Shown here: positions 33,371 through 42,937 of the stretch, piece by piece
Layout of the letters: every line of letters starts with the position of its first letter
Numbering within the stretch: the first letter of the stretch is position 1
Assembly (NCBI RefSeq): GCF_017776525.1
Contig: NZ_JACVEW010000014.1
Location: 34,379-98,378, forward strand
Reading direction: 5' to 3'
DNA: 64,000 nucleotides
Source: Marinobacterium alkalitolerans
Lineage (GTDB): Bacteria > Pseudomonadota > Gammaproteobacteria > Pseudomonadales > Balneatricaceae
The notes under the pieces: generated by a model
The model's input: the letters and a program-made list of their open reading frames with translations, nothing else
What the model was told of the DNA's origin: nothing
Databases searched by the model: none
Translations under genes and position numbers: made by a program

Positions 33371-36300
33371 ATGCGCCAAAAGCGCCCTAATATTCTGGTC
33401 TATGTCGGCCTTTACCTGGTGCTGGGCCTGCTTTGGATTTACGGCTCCGATGCGCTGCTTGTGGCCCTGCTTGGTCAGGATACGGCAGCCTTTGCGCTGA
33501 TCAGCAGTATCAAGGGCAGTCTGTTCGTTGTCGTTACCGGTCTGTTTTTCTACATTGCACTGCGACGCATTCAGCGCGTTAAGGCTTTACGGGGCCTCAA
33601 GCCCGTTGCGCATGAGAAACCTCTGCTCGCCGGCATGTTGTTGCTGGCGCTCTCCGCCCCCTTCATTGCAGACTTTTTCAATCACGTTTTCTACGGTGGA
33701 GAACACCTTGGCGATGGCATGGATCTGCTGCTGGCGGGGTTGGTGCCGCTCACCATCGCTGCTTTCCTGGTGTTCTATTATCGCCACCAGTTACACGCCC
33801 GATTGGGTCAGGAGCTGAGGCAGGAAGCCGCACTGCGAGAAGACATGCTGGGGCACTTCTTCAACCTGCCCTTTTTTGGCATGGCGCTGTCTGACCCTTA
33901 CACCGGCCAGTGGCTCAGGGTGAATGAGCAACTGGCTTCCATGCTGGGGTACTCGGCAGCCGACCTGTGCAAGCGCCGCTGGCAGGATGTGACCCCGGCG
34001 GATGATCTGGCAGGCGAGACGCAAGCGTTTGAGCGCTTGATGAAGGGCGAAATCAGGGACTATGTCTTCGACAAGCATTTTGTCAGCGCCACGGGAGAAC
34101 GGATTCCGGTTCGAATTTTTGTTCAGTTGATCTACGACCCGTCGGGCAAGCCGGAATTCATCATCTGCATGGTGCAGAACCAGACGCGGGAGCAGGAGCA
34201 GCAGATGCTGCTGCAGCGGGAGTCCAGCCTCTACAACATGCTGTCGCAGGTTAACCAGTTGATCCTGCACAGCCAATCCGAAGACGAGGTGCTTCAGTCT
34301 GCCTGTGAAATAGCCATTACGCTGGATGAACTCACCTTTGCCTGGGTGGGGCGGTGTGATGATCAACGCCACCTCCGCAGCGTGGTGGCACATGCCGGTA
34401 ACGGCATTACGGACGAAGGGTTCAAGTCACTCTTTGCCCTGTATGAGCAACACCCGGGCCAGGGGTTGAGTGAGAAAGCGCTGCTTGAAGAGCGTACGGT
34501 TGTTGATATCGACAGCATGAATGCGCCTGAGTACAAACCCTGGCGCGACTTCATTCAGCGCTTTGACTGCTGTTCTGCGGTTGCGCTGCCGATCAGAAAA
34601 GGTGGACAGATCTATGCCAACCTCACGCTCTATTCCAATGAGGTGGGGTTCTTTACGGACCGGCTGGTTGAAACGCTGGAAGAGATGGCATCGGATATCG
34701 GTTTTGCGCTTGACTCCATTCAGCGCGACAGGGCGCTGGAAGCGGCGAACCAGGTGATCAACTCCAGCCCCTTTGTACTGATTCGCTGGAGTAACGACCC
34801 CGGCTGGCCGGTTACCTTTGTGTCAGACAACATTCGCCGCTGGGGGCTCTCGCCCGAAAGGTTCCTGAGCACCTGCGGCACCTTTGAAGAGATTATTCAT
34901 CCGGAAGACCAGGGTCGCATCGCGCAGGAGGTTGAACAGTATCTGACATCCGGCGTGAACGAATACAGTCAGCTGTACCGTATCTGCCTGCCTGATGGCC
35001 GATTGATCTGGGTGGATGACCGGACCCATGTGATCCGGGATGAAAATGGTGAAGTGGCCGGCATTGAAGGTGTGCTGGTCGATGTGACCGAGAGACAGCA
35101 GCAGGAAAGCCGTCTGCAGCAGGCCGCTGCTGTGGTCCAGAGCACCCGCGAGGGTGTGCTGGTGACCGATGCTGAGCATCAGGTGCTGCAGATAAACCCG
35201 GCCTTTACTGATATGTTCGGCTGGCAGGAAGAGGATCTGATCGGAAAAACGCCTGCCGTTCTGCGTTCGGGGCGCCATTCCAGCACCTTTTACCGCAAGC
35301 TGGGTGAATCTCTTGAGCAGGACGGCTACTGGCAGGGCGAGATTCTCAGCCGACGCCGTGACGGGGAGGCCTTCCCGGCACTGTTGAGCATCAGCCGAGT
35401 TCGCAATCATTATAATGAAACCACCCACTACGTGGGGGTTTACACAGACCTGACGCGCCTTAAGAACAGTGAGTCGCGCATTGAATTCCTGAGTAATTAT
35501 GACCCGCTGACGGAGCTGCCCAACCGCCAACAGCTGTTCCGCCGTCTGGAAGAATGTATCGAATACAATCGTCGTCATGACCGCCTCTCGGCGCTTGTCA
35601 TGGCTGATCTGGATAACTTCAAAACCATCAACGACAGTCTGGGTCACATAGAGGGTGACAACCTGCTGGTTGAGGTGGTGAGCCGGTTCAAGACGCGTGT
35701 GCGCGAAGAAGACAGCCTTTACCGGCTGGGCGGTGACGAATTTGCCATTCTGCTGGAAGATGTAGGCAGCAGTGAGCGAGCGGCGCGGGTGGCGGATGAG
35801 TTGATGCGTCAATTGACGCCGGTCTTTGTGCTGGGGGACGGGGTTGAGGTTCGTACCAGTGCCAGTTGTGGTATCAGCATGATCGATGGCGGTGTATCGG
35901 CACCGGAGTCCATCCTGCAGCAGGCCGACGCCGCCCTGTTCAAGGCGAAAGAGCAGCGGGGCAGCCTGAGCTTCTTCAGTGATGATTTGACGGCCAGTGC
36001 CCGCTACCGCCTGGATCTGGAGCAGCGGCTGAGATACGCGATTGAGCACGATGAGCTCTGTCTTTTCTATCAGCCACAATGGGATGTACGTACCGGTGAG
36101 CTGACAGGGCTTGAAGCACTCATTCGCTGGCATGACGCTGAGCGTGGCCTGATCGCGCCGGGGGTCTTTATTCCCGTTGCCGAGCAAAGCAGTCTCATCG
36201 GCGCCATCGGCTGCTGGGTCGTGCGGCATGCCTGCCAGCAGATGGCAGAGTGGCTGGAGAGCGGCCTGGATGTGCCGCGTGTTGCCGTGAATGTGTCCCC

Positions 36301-36778
36301 GCAGCAGCTGCACTATCATGACCTGGTCAGCATCGTGCGTGATGCGTTACAGGAAACCGGCATTCCACCGGCTCGGCTGGAGATCGAGCTGACGGAAGGG
36401 GTGCTGATGTCATCCTCCATCGAGCCGGAGGTGATGCTGGACAGCCTGCGCCAGCTGGGCGTTCGTCTGGCGATCGACGACTTCGGTACCGGCTATTCGT
36501 CTCTGGCCTACCTCACTCGCTTCCCGTTGGATCTGCTCAAGATCGACAAGTCGTTTACGGATGATCTGCTATTCAGTCCCGAAGCGCGCGCGGTCGTCGA
36601 GACGATTATCGTGTTGGGTCAGAAGCTGAACTTGACGGTGCTGGCAGAGGGGGTCGAAAACAGTGAGCAGCTGGACGCTCTATCCCAGCTTGGCTGTCAT
36701 CAGTTCCAGGGCTACCTGCGGAGCCGGCCTTTGCCCATTGAGGAGGTTCAGGCATTGTTGGCGAACCTGCCCCATTGA
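33371..36778 (+). CDS. Membrane GGDEF-EAL protein with PAS and GAF domains
   Basis: A 1135-residue c-di-GMP protein. Four hydrophobic segments lie in the first 145 residues. Then follow a PAS domain (about 165-285), a GAF-like domain (about 300-450, with CCSAVALPIRKGGQIYANL in register), two more PAS domains (about 465-575 and 580-705), GGDEF (about 715-875) and EAL (about 885-1130). YRLGGDEF is intact with REED at the I-site position; LEALIRW, ELTEGVLM, DDFGTGYSSL and KIDKSF are intact. The ATG at 33371 is chosen because AAGGAG lies six bases upstream; a GTG at 33356 precedes that ribosome site. It forms a tandem with the next GGDEF-EAL gene. Confidence 0.93.
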   Translation: MRQKRPNILVYVGLYLVLGLLWIYGSDALLVALLGQDTAAFALISSIKGSLFVVVTGLFFYIALRRIQRVKALRGLKPVAHEKPLLAGMLLLALSAPFIADFFNHVFYGGEHLGDGMDLLLAGLVPLTIAAFLVFYYRHQLHARLGQELRQEAALREDMLGHFFNLPFFGMALSDPYTGQWLRVNEQLASMLGYSAADLCKRRWQDVTPADDLAGETQAFERLMKGEIRDYVFDKHFVSATGERIPVRIFVQLIYDPSGKPEFIICMVQNQTREQEQQMLLQRESSLYNMLSQVNQLILHSQSEDEVLQSACEIAITLDELTFAWVGRCDDQRHLRSVVAHAGNGITDEGFKSLFALYEQHPGQGLSEKALLEERTVVDIDSMNAPEYKPWRDFIQRFDCCSAVALPIRKGGQIYANLTLYSNEVGFFTDRLVETLEEMASDIGFALDSIQRDRALEAANQVINSSPFVLIRWSNDPGWPVTFVSDNIRRWGLSPERFLSTCGTFEEIIHPEDQGRIAQEVEQYLTSGVNEYSQLYRICLPDGRLIWVDDRTHVIRDENGEVAGIEGVLVDVTERQQQESRLQQAAAVVQSTREGVLVTDAEHQVLQINPAFTDMFGWQEEDLIGKTPAVLRSGRHSSTFYRKLGESLEQDGYWQGEILSRRRDGEAFPALLSISRVRNHYNETTHYVGVYTDLTRLKNSESRIEFLSNYDPLTELPNRQQLFRRLEECIEYNRRHDRLSALVMADLDNFKTINDSLGHIEGDNLLVEVVSRFKTRVREEDSLYRLGGDEFAILLEDVGSSERAARVADELMRQLTPVFVLGDGVEVRTSASCGISMIDGGVSAPESILQQADAALFKAKEQRGSLSFFSDDLTASARYRLDLEQRLRYAIEHDELCLFYQPQWDVRTGELTGLEALIRWHDAERGLIAPGVFIPVAEQSSLIGAIGCWVVRHACQQMAEWLESGLDVPRVAVNVSPQQLHYHDLVSIVRDALQETGIPPARLEIELTEGVLMSSSIEPEVMLDSLRQLGVRLAIDDFGTGYSSLAYLTRFPLDLLKIDKSFTDDLLFSPEARAVVETIIVLGQKLNLTVLAEGVENSEQLDALSQLGCHQFQGYLRSRPLPIEEVQALLANLPH

Positions 36779-36843
36779 TCTGCAACAAGCGCTTATACAT
36801 TAGTCGTCAAGCTGAAACGCTTTTGTAGTCTATTCGGGTCGTT

Positions 36844-39768
36844 TTGTGTAGCATCGAGTTTCTTGGCCGAATCAAACTGGCGTTTAGAAACTACGTGACT
36901 CATTCCAAGCCAACAGGCACATTAGCGCGTCTGACCCTGATCAACCTTCTGCTGGCCCTAGCCTACATGCTGCTGGGGCTGCTGCTGTTGAACACCGGGC
37001 TGCATGAGCAGATCGTGCCCCTTTGGCTTCCGGCCGGCCTCGGGCTGGCGGCCGTTTTGAAGTTTGGTCCAGCCTGTTTGCCCGGCGTTGGGCTGGGTAG
37101 CCTCAGCGCCAACATCCTGATCCCTTCCCTGAGCGCTCCTCCGGCACCGGAACACCTGATTACGGCATGCCTCATCGCATCGGGCGCCATGCTGCAAACA
37201 GCCGTGGCGGCGATCTGGCTGCAGCGGGCGGGTGCTCATCCGCTGCAACCCAGAGAAGACCGCTGGATGCTCCGCTTTCTGCTGGGCGGTGGCCTGATCA
37301 CCTGTATGATCAACGCTTCCATCGGCACCCTCTCGGTGACCTATATCAACCAGTCCGGCGGCAGTACCGGGCTGTTGTTTGACTGGCTGAGCTGGTGGCT
37401 GGGAGACAGTTTCGGGGTGATTCTGGGGACGCCGCTGTTCCTTGCACTGGCGAAGTTACGAATGCCTGGATCGCACCTGCACAAGGAGCGTTTCTGGTTG
37501 CTGCCGCTGCGTCTTGGCGGGATTCTGGCCGCCATCCTGCTGATCAACCAGTATTACCTGTCTCACTTGGGTGGTTTGCTGAAAGACAGTTTCCGGCAGG
37601 ATGCTCAATTGATTGAGGCGCGTATTCAATCACAGGTGCAGAACAACCTGACCGAGCTGCTTCGGTTGGGCCAGTCGCTGGCAAAAACCAGTGAGGTGAC
37701 CCCGCAATTCTTTGCCGAGCTGGTCAGGCCTGCGCTGCAAAATAACCCGGGCCTGAGAGCCTATTCCTGGGACCCTCTGGTCAGGCGCGATGAGCGCCGT
37801 GCATTCGAAGATCACACGGCCCAGCTACTGGGCATGCCAGAATATGCAGTTTATGGTGAGTCACCGGATACCTACACCCACCTGATACCGGTGCAGTTCG
37901 TAGAGCCGATGGCGGCCAACCGAACAGCCCTGGGTTTCAACCTCAACTCGCGTGAGGACCGCAGACGCTGGGTACTGCAGGCACAGTCGCAAGGTCAGGC
38001 GGTGGTGACGGAGGTGCTGAATCTGACACAGGCACCGGATGAGCCGGGGCTGCTGATGTTACAGCCGGTCTACCGCATGATGGGCAGCAACAACCTGCTG
38101 GAACAGCAGCGTGAGCTGCGCGGATTTATCGTGGGGGTCTTTACGGTCTCCCGCATGCTGGACTCGGCTCTGCAGCGCTCGGGCGTGCGCAATGTACAAC
38201 TGGTGGTGGCAGAAGCCGGTGAGGCGCCTTTCTATCGCACCCATGCCGGGGTGGCCGAGGTGGCAGATTCGGATCTGCGAGCAACTTTTGGCATTAATCT
38301 GTCTCAGCGGCGCTGGGAGGTCGAAGCCATTGCCGGCGCCGACTATCTGTCCGCACATCCGGTGAGCCAGGCACAATACCTTCAGGTACTGCTGGTCGGC
38401 ATCGGTTGTCTGGGGGCACTGCTGATTTTGTCCATGCACAGCCGTGAGCAGTTGCTTGAGGCACGGGTTCGACGCCAGACGCGTGACCTTGCCTGGCAGG
38501 CGCGACACGATGACCTCACCCGCCTGCATAACCGCAAGGGCCTGCACGAAGCGCTTGAGTATCGTATCGAAGCTGAGGACCCGTTTGGCCTGCTGTTTGT
38601 GGATCTTGACCGCTTCAAGCTCATTAACGACTCGCTTGGGCACCAGGTGGGTGACAAGCTGCTGCAGGTGCTGTCTTCGGCGTTGCAGGAGCACACGGCC
38701 GAGACGACGAAGGTTTTCCGCATGGGCGGGGATGAATTTATTCTGCTGGTTCCGGGTGGCCCCGAGCAGGCCGTTGCCGAGGCCAAACAGGTGCTTGCGA
38801 CCGCAGCGTCCACCTTTGCTGTTGACGAGCATCGCCTGCAGTTGACGGCCAGTATCGGCATCAGCCTCTACCCGCGTCATGGAACCAGCATGGACAGCCT
38901 GATCCAGCATGCCGACACCGCCATGTACCGAGCGAAGTCGCTGGGCAAGGATCGTTATCAGCTCTACAGCGAAGAACTCACGGTCGATGCCCGCCATAAC
39001 CTGTCGATTGAACAGGACCTGCGTCAGGCGCTTCAGTCAGATCAGTTCGTACTGCATTATCAGCCTCAGTACCGGCTGGATAATCAGAAGCTGTGTGGCT
39101 TTGAGGCGCTGGTGCGCTGGCATCACCCGGAAAAAGGGCTGATCGGGCCGGACAAGTTTATTCCGGTTGCGGAAGAGACACAGTTGATCGTGCCTTTGGG
39201 CTGGCAGATTCTGGATAAGGTGTTCAGCCGCGTCGCCAACTGGATCCGTACAGGTGTCGACGTGCCGATGATGGCGATCAATATCTCGCCGCAGCAGCTC
39301 CTTCAGGCTGACTTTATTCAACGCCTGAACCTGATGGTCGACCAGTATGGTCTCGCAAGAAACCTGTTCGAGCTGGAAGTCACCGAGTCGATGATCATGC
39401 AGGACCCGGATTTTGTGATTCAGCAGTTACAGCGTTTGCGCCTGTCGGGCTACAACCTGGCACTGGACGACTTTGGCACAGGCTTTTCGTCACTTGATCG
39501 CATCAAGTACCTGCCGTTGAACCGAATCAAGATCGACAAGAGCTTCACTCGCGACATCGGCCGCAACCCCAAGGATGAGGCCGTGATCATCAGTGCCATC
39601 GCGCTCGGACGCAGCCTGGGGGTGGAAGTGCTCGCCGAAGGGGTGGAAACCGCCGCCCAGTGCGAGTTTCTGCGCGAGCATGCCTGTGAAAGTGCGCAAG
39701 GCTACCTGTTTGGTCGCCCGGTCCCGCCGGAGGTGATCACTCAGGAGGTCAAGGGAGCACTCGGTTAG
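36844..39768 (+). CDS. MASE1-CHASE-GGDEF-EAL protein
   Basis: A protein of up to 974 residues. The N-terminal MASE1-like membrane sensor (about 25-240) contains about eight helices (for example VPLWLPAGLGLAAVLKFGP). A CHASE-type extracytoplasmic domain (about 250-500; LRAYSWDPLVRRDERRAFE) is followed by a last helix (about 515-530), GGDEF (about 545-705; FRMGGDEF) and EAL (about 720-965; FEALVRWHHPE, DDFGTGFSSL, KIDKSF). The RxxD inhibitory site is absent, so product inhibition is unlikely. The start is uncertain: the frame opens with TTG 36844, and GTG 36895 is an alternative; neither has a good ribosome site. Confidence 0.9.
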   Translation: MCSIEFLGRIKLAFRNYVTHSKPTGTLARLTLINLLLALAYMLLGLLLLNTGLHEQIVPLWLPAGLGLAAVLKFGPACLPGVGLGSLSANILIPSLSAPPAPEHLITACLIASGAMLQTAVAAIWLQRAGAHPLQPREDRWMLRFLLGGGLITCMINASIGTLSVTYINQSGGSTGLLFDWLSWWLGDSFGVILGTPLFLALAKLRMPGSHLHKERFWLLPLRLGGILAAILLINQYYLSHLGGLLKDSFRQDAQLIEARIQSQVQNNLTELLRLGQSLAKTSEVTPQFFAELVRPALQNNPGLRAYSWDPLVRRDERRAFEDHTAQLLGMPEYAVYGESPDTYTHLIPVQFVEPMAANRTALGFNLNSREDRRRWVLQAQSQGQAVVTEVLNLTQAPDEPGLLMLQPVYRMMGSNNLLEQQRELRGFIVGVFTVSRMLDSALQRSGVRNVQLVVAEAGEAPFYRTHAGVAEVADSDLRATFGINLSQRRWEVEAIAGADYLSAHPVSQAQYLQVLLVGIGCLGALLILSMHSREQLLEARVRRQTRDLAWQARHDDLTRLHNRKGLHEALEYRIEAEDPFGLLFVDLDRFKLINDSLGHQVGDKLLQVLSSALQEHTAETTKVFRMGGDEFILLVPGGPEQAVAEAKQVLATAASTFAVDEHRLQLTASIGISLYPRHGTSMDSLIQHADTAMYRAKSLGKDRYQLYSEELTVDARHNLSIEQDLRQALQSDQFVLHYQPQYRLDNQKLCGFEALVRWHHPEKGLIGPDKFIPVAEETQLIVPLGWQILDKVFSRVANWIRTGVDVPMMAINISPQQLLQADFIQRLNLMVDQYGLARNLFELEVTESMIMQDPDFVIQQLQRLRLSGYNLALDDFGTGFSSLDRIKYLPLNRIKIDKSFTRDIGRNPKDEAVIISAIALGRSLGVEVLAEGVETAAQCEFLREHACESAQGYLFGRPVPPEVITQEVKGALG

Positions 39769-39770
39769 CC

Positions 39771-40328
39771 TTAATCTTCGGGCTCCGGAGGCTCCGGCAT
39801 TTCGTAAGGCTGAATGCGATAGGCCTCCAGGCGGTACCCTGCCGTGCCCAGTTCGTGGCTGTAGACTTCCGTTGTCAGTCGTCCGCTGATGAGAACCGCA
39901 TCATAGAGGCTGTCAACGCGGGTGCCCGGTTGATAGTGCACATCGATGATCTGGTTGGACGGAGGTGGCGGCACATGGATGCAGGCGCCGAAGTAGGGCA
40001 CCAGAAAGAAACGATCAATCACGTCCCCGACGCCCTCCAGTGGCACCACAAAGCCCGGTACGCTGACCATTTTACCGTTCATGGAGTCGACCACCGGAGC
40101 CGATGCCAGCGTTTGCATCATCTCGTCATAGAGTTGCTGCGCCTTGTCGCTGTAATCATCCAGCGTATCCAGTGCCGGATTGTTGTACATCGCTTCCAGC
40201 GACAACACATAATCGGGCGGCATCAGCACGTCCCATTCAATTTCCGGGGCCGGCTCACCGTTGATGATGGGCGTGTCGGCATTGGCGGGCAGGGCCATCG
40301 CCAGCAGCAAGCAAAGTATGAATCGCAT
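39771..40328 (-). CDS. DUF3299 exported protein
   Basis: A 185-residue protein with a signal peptide (about 1-17, ending PANA). The DUF3299 core is clear: GKMVSVPGFVVPLEG and FFLVPYFGACIHVPPPP (about 105-122), with a conserved Cys, His and proline run. It is probably periplasmic. It ends the ZrgA/ABC operon, 10 bases after the permease gene, and DUF3299 proteins are frequent companions of such ABC systems. Its end is only 2 bases from the convergent MASE1 protein gene. Confidence 0.85.
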   Translation of the reverse strand: MRFILCLLLAMALPANADTPIINGEPAPEIEWDVLMPPDYVLSLEAMYNNPALDTLDDYSDKAQQLYDEMMQTLASAPVVDSMNGKMVSVPGFVVPLEGVGDVIDRFFLVPYFGACIHVPPPPSNQIIDVHYQPGTRVDSLYDAVLISGRLTTEVYSHELGTAGYRLEAYRIQPYEMPEPPEPED

Positions 40329-40338
40329 CAGGCCATCC

Positions 40339-41595
40339 TCAATTGTGGCGAATAAGGTCTTGAGCCCGCGCCTGGCGCCAGGCCTTCAGGGCCGGCACGA
40401 GTCCGGCCAGCGCTCCCATCCCGAGTATCAGAGCCGCTTGCAGCCACTGGGTCGATGACAGCGGGGAGAGTGTCAGAGCCAGGCCGAACTCATCCAGCAA
40501 AGGGCCCTGCAGGGCCAGGATCAGCCCCTGCAGAGCGGCAATACCCAGCAGCACGCCGGATGCGGTCAGCAGCACTGACTCCAACAGCAACAGGGCAGCG
40601 ATTTTGATCGGTGGGCACCCCATACAGCGCAGCACGGCGATTTCATGTCTGCGCTGCTCCAGCCCGACCAGCAGCAGTGCCAGCAGTCCGATCATGCCGA
40701 TCAACAGCGCAGCTGAGCTCACCAGCAGCAGTGACTGTTCAATCACGCCGATAACCTGCCAAAGCTGCTGCAGTGCCATGCCCGGCAATACTGCCATAAG
40801 GGGGCTGTCAGCTCGAGTGTTCAACTCGCGTTGTATTCTGAAGGTCTGCAGTTTGGATTTGAGTCCGACCAGTACCGAGGTGACTTCACGGGGTGTCAGA
40901 TTCAGCTGGCGTGCCTGTTCCGCACTGACCTCGAGCCCCGGGATGGGAATGCCGGCGCGCCAGCCCAGATGAATGGCTTCCAGTCCCTCCAGCGGGATCA
41001 GTACGGCGCGATCCAGAGGGGTGCCAGTGGCGGCCAGAACTCCGCTCAGCGTGAACGGCAGATTATCGTGTTGCTTGAAGCTGGTGTTGCCGCCGCCATG
41101 TGCGATGACCAGGTGGTCTCCAAGCCGGTACTTCAGCCGTTTGGCCACTTCATGTCCGACCACCACATCAAATCTGTCCTTGAAAGGCCCGCCACGTGAG
41201 AACGCCAGTGACTGTTGCTGCCCGTACATGAAATGGACGAAGAGGTCGTTGGTGGTGCCCACCACGGTGTATCCCCGGTGCGAGTCTCCCAGTGAAAGCG
41301 GGATGGTCCAGTCGACTCTGGGGTCCTCGGCAATGCTCTGGTAGCGCGACCAGGGCAGATTCTGGGTGGCCTGGCCCATGTGAAATACGGAATAGAGCAG
41401 AAGCTGTACAGGGCCGGAGGGTGCGCCCACGATCAGATCGGTACCGGAAACACTGTTGAAGAAAGCAGCCTTGCCCTGCTCACGTATCTGCTGCACCCCC
41501 AGCAGGAGCGCCGTACTCAGAGCGATCGCCATCAATGTCAGCAGGGCGCTGTAACGGCGGTTCAGAAGGCTTTTGCACGCCAGAGTGATCAGCAT
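40339..41595 (-). CDS. ABC transporter permease, FtsX/MacB type
   Basis: A 418-residue protein with the four-helix FtsX/MacB/LolE layout: one N-terminal helix (about 20-38), a large periplasmic domain (about 40-280), then three helices (about 285-310, 335-360, 385-405). [20 protein letters not shown] is a typical opening. Such permeases move or extract envelope substrates rather than import solutes through a channel. It overlaps the ATPase gene by 7 bases. The operon starts with a ZrgA-type gene behind a Zur-like box, so a role in zinc handling is inferred. Confidence 0.88.
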   Translation of the reverse strand: MLITLACKSLLNRRYSALLTLMAIALSTALLLGVQQIREQGKAAFFNSVSGTDLIVGAPSGPVQLLLYSVFHMGQATQNLPWSRYQSIAEDPRVDWTIPLSLGDSHRGYTVVGTTNDLFVHFMYGQQQSLAFSRGGPFKDRFDVVVGHEVAKRLKYRLGDHLVIAHGGGNTSFKQHDNLPFTLSGVLAATGTPLDRAVLIPLEGLEAIHLGWRAGIPIPGLEVSAEQARQLNLTPREVTSVLVGLKSKLQTFRIQRELNTRADSPLMAVLPGMALQQLWQVIGVIEQSLLLVSSAALLIGMIGLLALLLVGLEQRRHEIAVLRCMGCPPIKIAALLLLESVLLTASGVLLGIAALQGLILALQGPLLDEFGLALTLSPLSSTQWLQAALILGMGALAGLVPALKAWRQARAQDLIRHN

Positions 41596-42278
41596 GAAGG
41601 CTGTGCTCCCAGCGTCAGTGTGCGACTGAAGGACGACGCAAGTGAGGGGTCATGGCTGACCAGCACCAGGCTGGAGCCGGTGATGGCACTTTCCTGCAGC
41701 ATCAGGTGAATGAACTGGTCGCGATGCTCCGGGTCCAGGGCAGACGTTGGCTCGTCTGCCAGCACCAGAGCTGGCGACCCGATCAGGGCGCGAGCTGCCG
41801 CGACTCGCTGTTGCTGGCCGATGGAAAGTGATGAAACCGGTCGCTTCGAGAGTTGCTCCGGATCCAGATTCAGGTGCGCCAGCAGGCGGCAGGCTTCGGC
41901 ATCGACAGAGCCTGAACGTTCGCACGCCGATCGCATGCGTGCGCGTGAAAACCGGCAGGGAAGCGTGACGTTTTCAATCAGGTTCAGATAGGGCAGAAGG
42001 TTGAACTGCTGAAACAGAACGCCCAGCCTGTCCGCGCGCAGGCGGTCCAGTTGCGCACGGGAGAGGGTGCTCAGGTCGTGATCAGACAGTGCAATGTGCC
42101 CACGGTACCCGGATTGAAACCCGGCGATCAGGTTTAACAGTGTGCTTTTGCCGCTGCCGGAAGGCCCCTGGATAAACAGGTGTTCCCCCGCTGCCAGCTC
42201 CAGCGAGGGAATGTTGATCAGGTTCGGCTGTTGTGGCCAGGCAAACGCGAGGGATTGCAATGACAGGGGGTGAGTCAT
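41589..42278 (-). CDS. ABC transporter ATP-binding protein (LolD/MacB type)
   Basis: A 229-residue ATPase. Walker [10 protein letters not shown] (about 38-46), Q-loop [16 protein letters not shown] (about 90), signature [15 protein letters not shown] (about 150) and Walker [16 protein letters not shown] (about 172) are all intact. It powers the FtsX-type permease whose gene overlaps its 3' end. Its ATG overlaps the stop of the ZrgA-type gene (ATGA), so all three are coupled. Confidence 0.93.
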   Translation of the reverse strand: MTHPLSLQSLAFAWPQQPNLINIPSLELAAGEHLFIQGPSGSGKSTLLNLIAGFQSGYRGHIALSDHDLSTLSRAQLDRLRADRLGVLFQQFNLLPYLNLIENVTLPCRFSRARMRSACERSGSVDAEACRLLAHLNLDPEQLSKRPVSSLSIGQQQRVAAARALIGSPALVLADEPTSALDPEHRDQFIHLMLQESAITGSSLVLVSHDPSLASSFSRTLTLGAQPSC

Positions 42279-42793
42279 GGCAGGGTAACGTCCGCCCCAT
42301 CGGCTTCAAGTGTCAGGCGGTGCTGGCGGTCCGGTGCCAGAAACTGCAGCTCCAGGTGATCAATGCCGGGGTGTTCCCGAAACAGGGGCAATGACAGCCG
42401 GGTCAGGGCGGCCGTGTTGGCGCAGACATACTGATATTCAACTTCCATGTCTGCGTGCGAGGTTGTTGAGCCGTTTTCATCCTTGACCGGGACAGCGGAA
42501 AACGGGGCGTGGGTGGTGACACTGCTCAAGGAACAGTCTGCAGCAGAGGGCAGCTCGATTAACCGTTCGGGCTGGTTCAGGGATTTCTGCAGCTGTTGGA
42601 CCCGGGCCGCTTCGGCTGCTGTCGCAGGGCGGTGTTCAAAACCGATCAGGCTTGCAAGCGGCGCACGGAAACTGATGGCCATTGCCGGCGGGTCAACCAC
42701 GATATCCAGGTGGGCCTTTCCATGTTCATGCGGGCCGGCCAGGACTGCCTGGGAGATCAGGGTGGCTGCCAGCGTCGTAAACAGTATTTTCAT
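42275..42793 (-). CDS. ZrgA/DUF2796-type periplasmic protein
   Basis: A 172-residue protein with a signal peptide (about 1-19, ending VLAG) followed at once by HEHGKAHLDIVVD, the histidine-rich opening of DUF2796/ZrgA. FRAPLASLIGFEH is the second family block. In Vibrio cholerae ZrgA belongs to a Zur-controlled zinc uptake system that also contains an ABC transporter. Here it is the first gene of a four-gene operon (this gene, ATPase, permease, DUF3299) and has a Zur-like box 32 bases upstream. Zinc binding is inferred from family and context; most His residues lie at the N-terminus. Confidence 0.85.
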   Translation of the reverse strand: MKILFTTLAATLISQAVLAGPHEHGKAHLDIVVDPPAMAISFRAPLASLIGFEHRPATAAEAARVQQLQKSLNQPERLIELPSAADCSLSSVTTHAPFSAVPVKDENGSTTSHADMEVEYQYVCANTAALTRLSLPLFREHPGIDHLELQFLAPDRQHRLTLEADGADVTLP

Positions 42794-42824
42794 ACAAGCA
42801 GTCTCATAGGTCAGAAGTTGTTTT

Positions 42825-42841
42825 ATGTTACCTTATAACAT
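42825..42841. promoter_or_regulatory. Zur-like box between the zrgA-type operon and tamA
   Basis: ATGTTACCTTATAACAT has perfect 6-bp inverted arms (ATGTTA/TAACAT) and matches the gammaproteobacterial Zur core ATGTTATANTATAACAT at all but two central positions. It lies 32 bases before the ZrgA-type start codon and about 97 bases before the divergent tamA. Zinc-dependent repression of the operon is inferred. Confidence 0.75.
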
Positions 42842-42937
42842 GAGTAATGGAACCCCTGCTCGCGGACAGGCAGCAAGCGAATACGTTACACTCAGTGTAT
42901 CTGGATATATATGCAATGGAGTGAAAAAAACCACGTG

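Noticed and set aside
34823..36319. 498-codon minus-strand frame opposite a GGDEF-EAL gene
   Set aside because: Antisense shadow of conserved PAS/GGDEF/EAL coding sequence.
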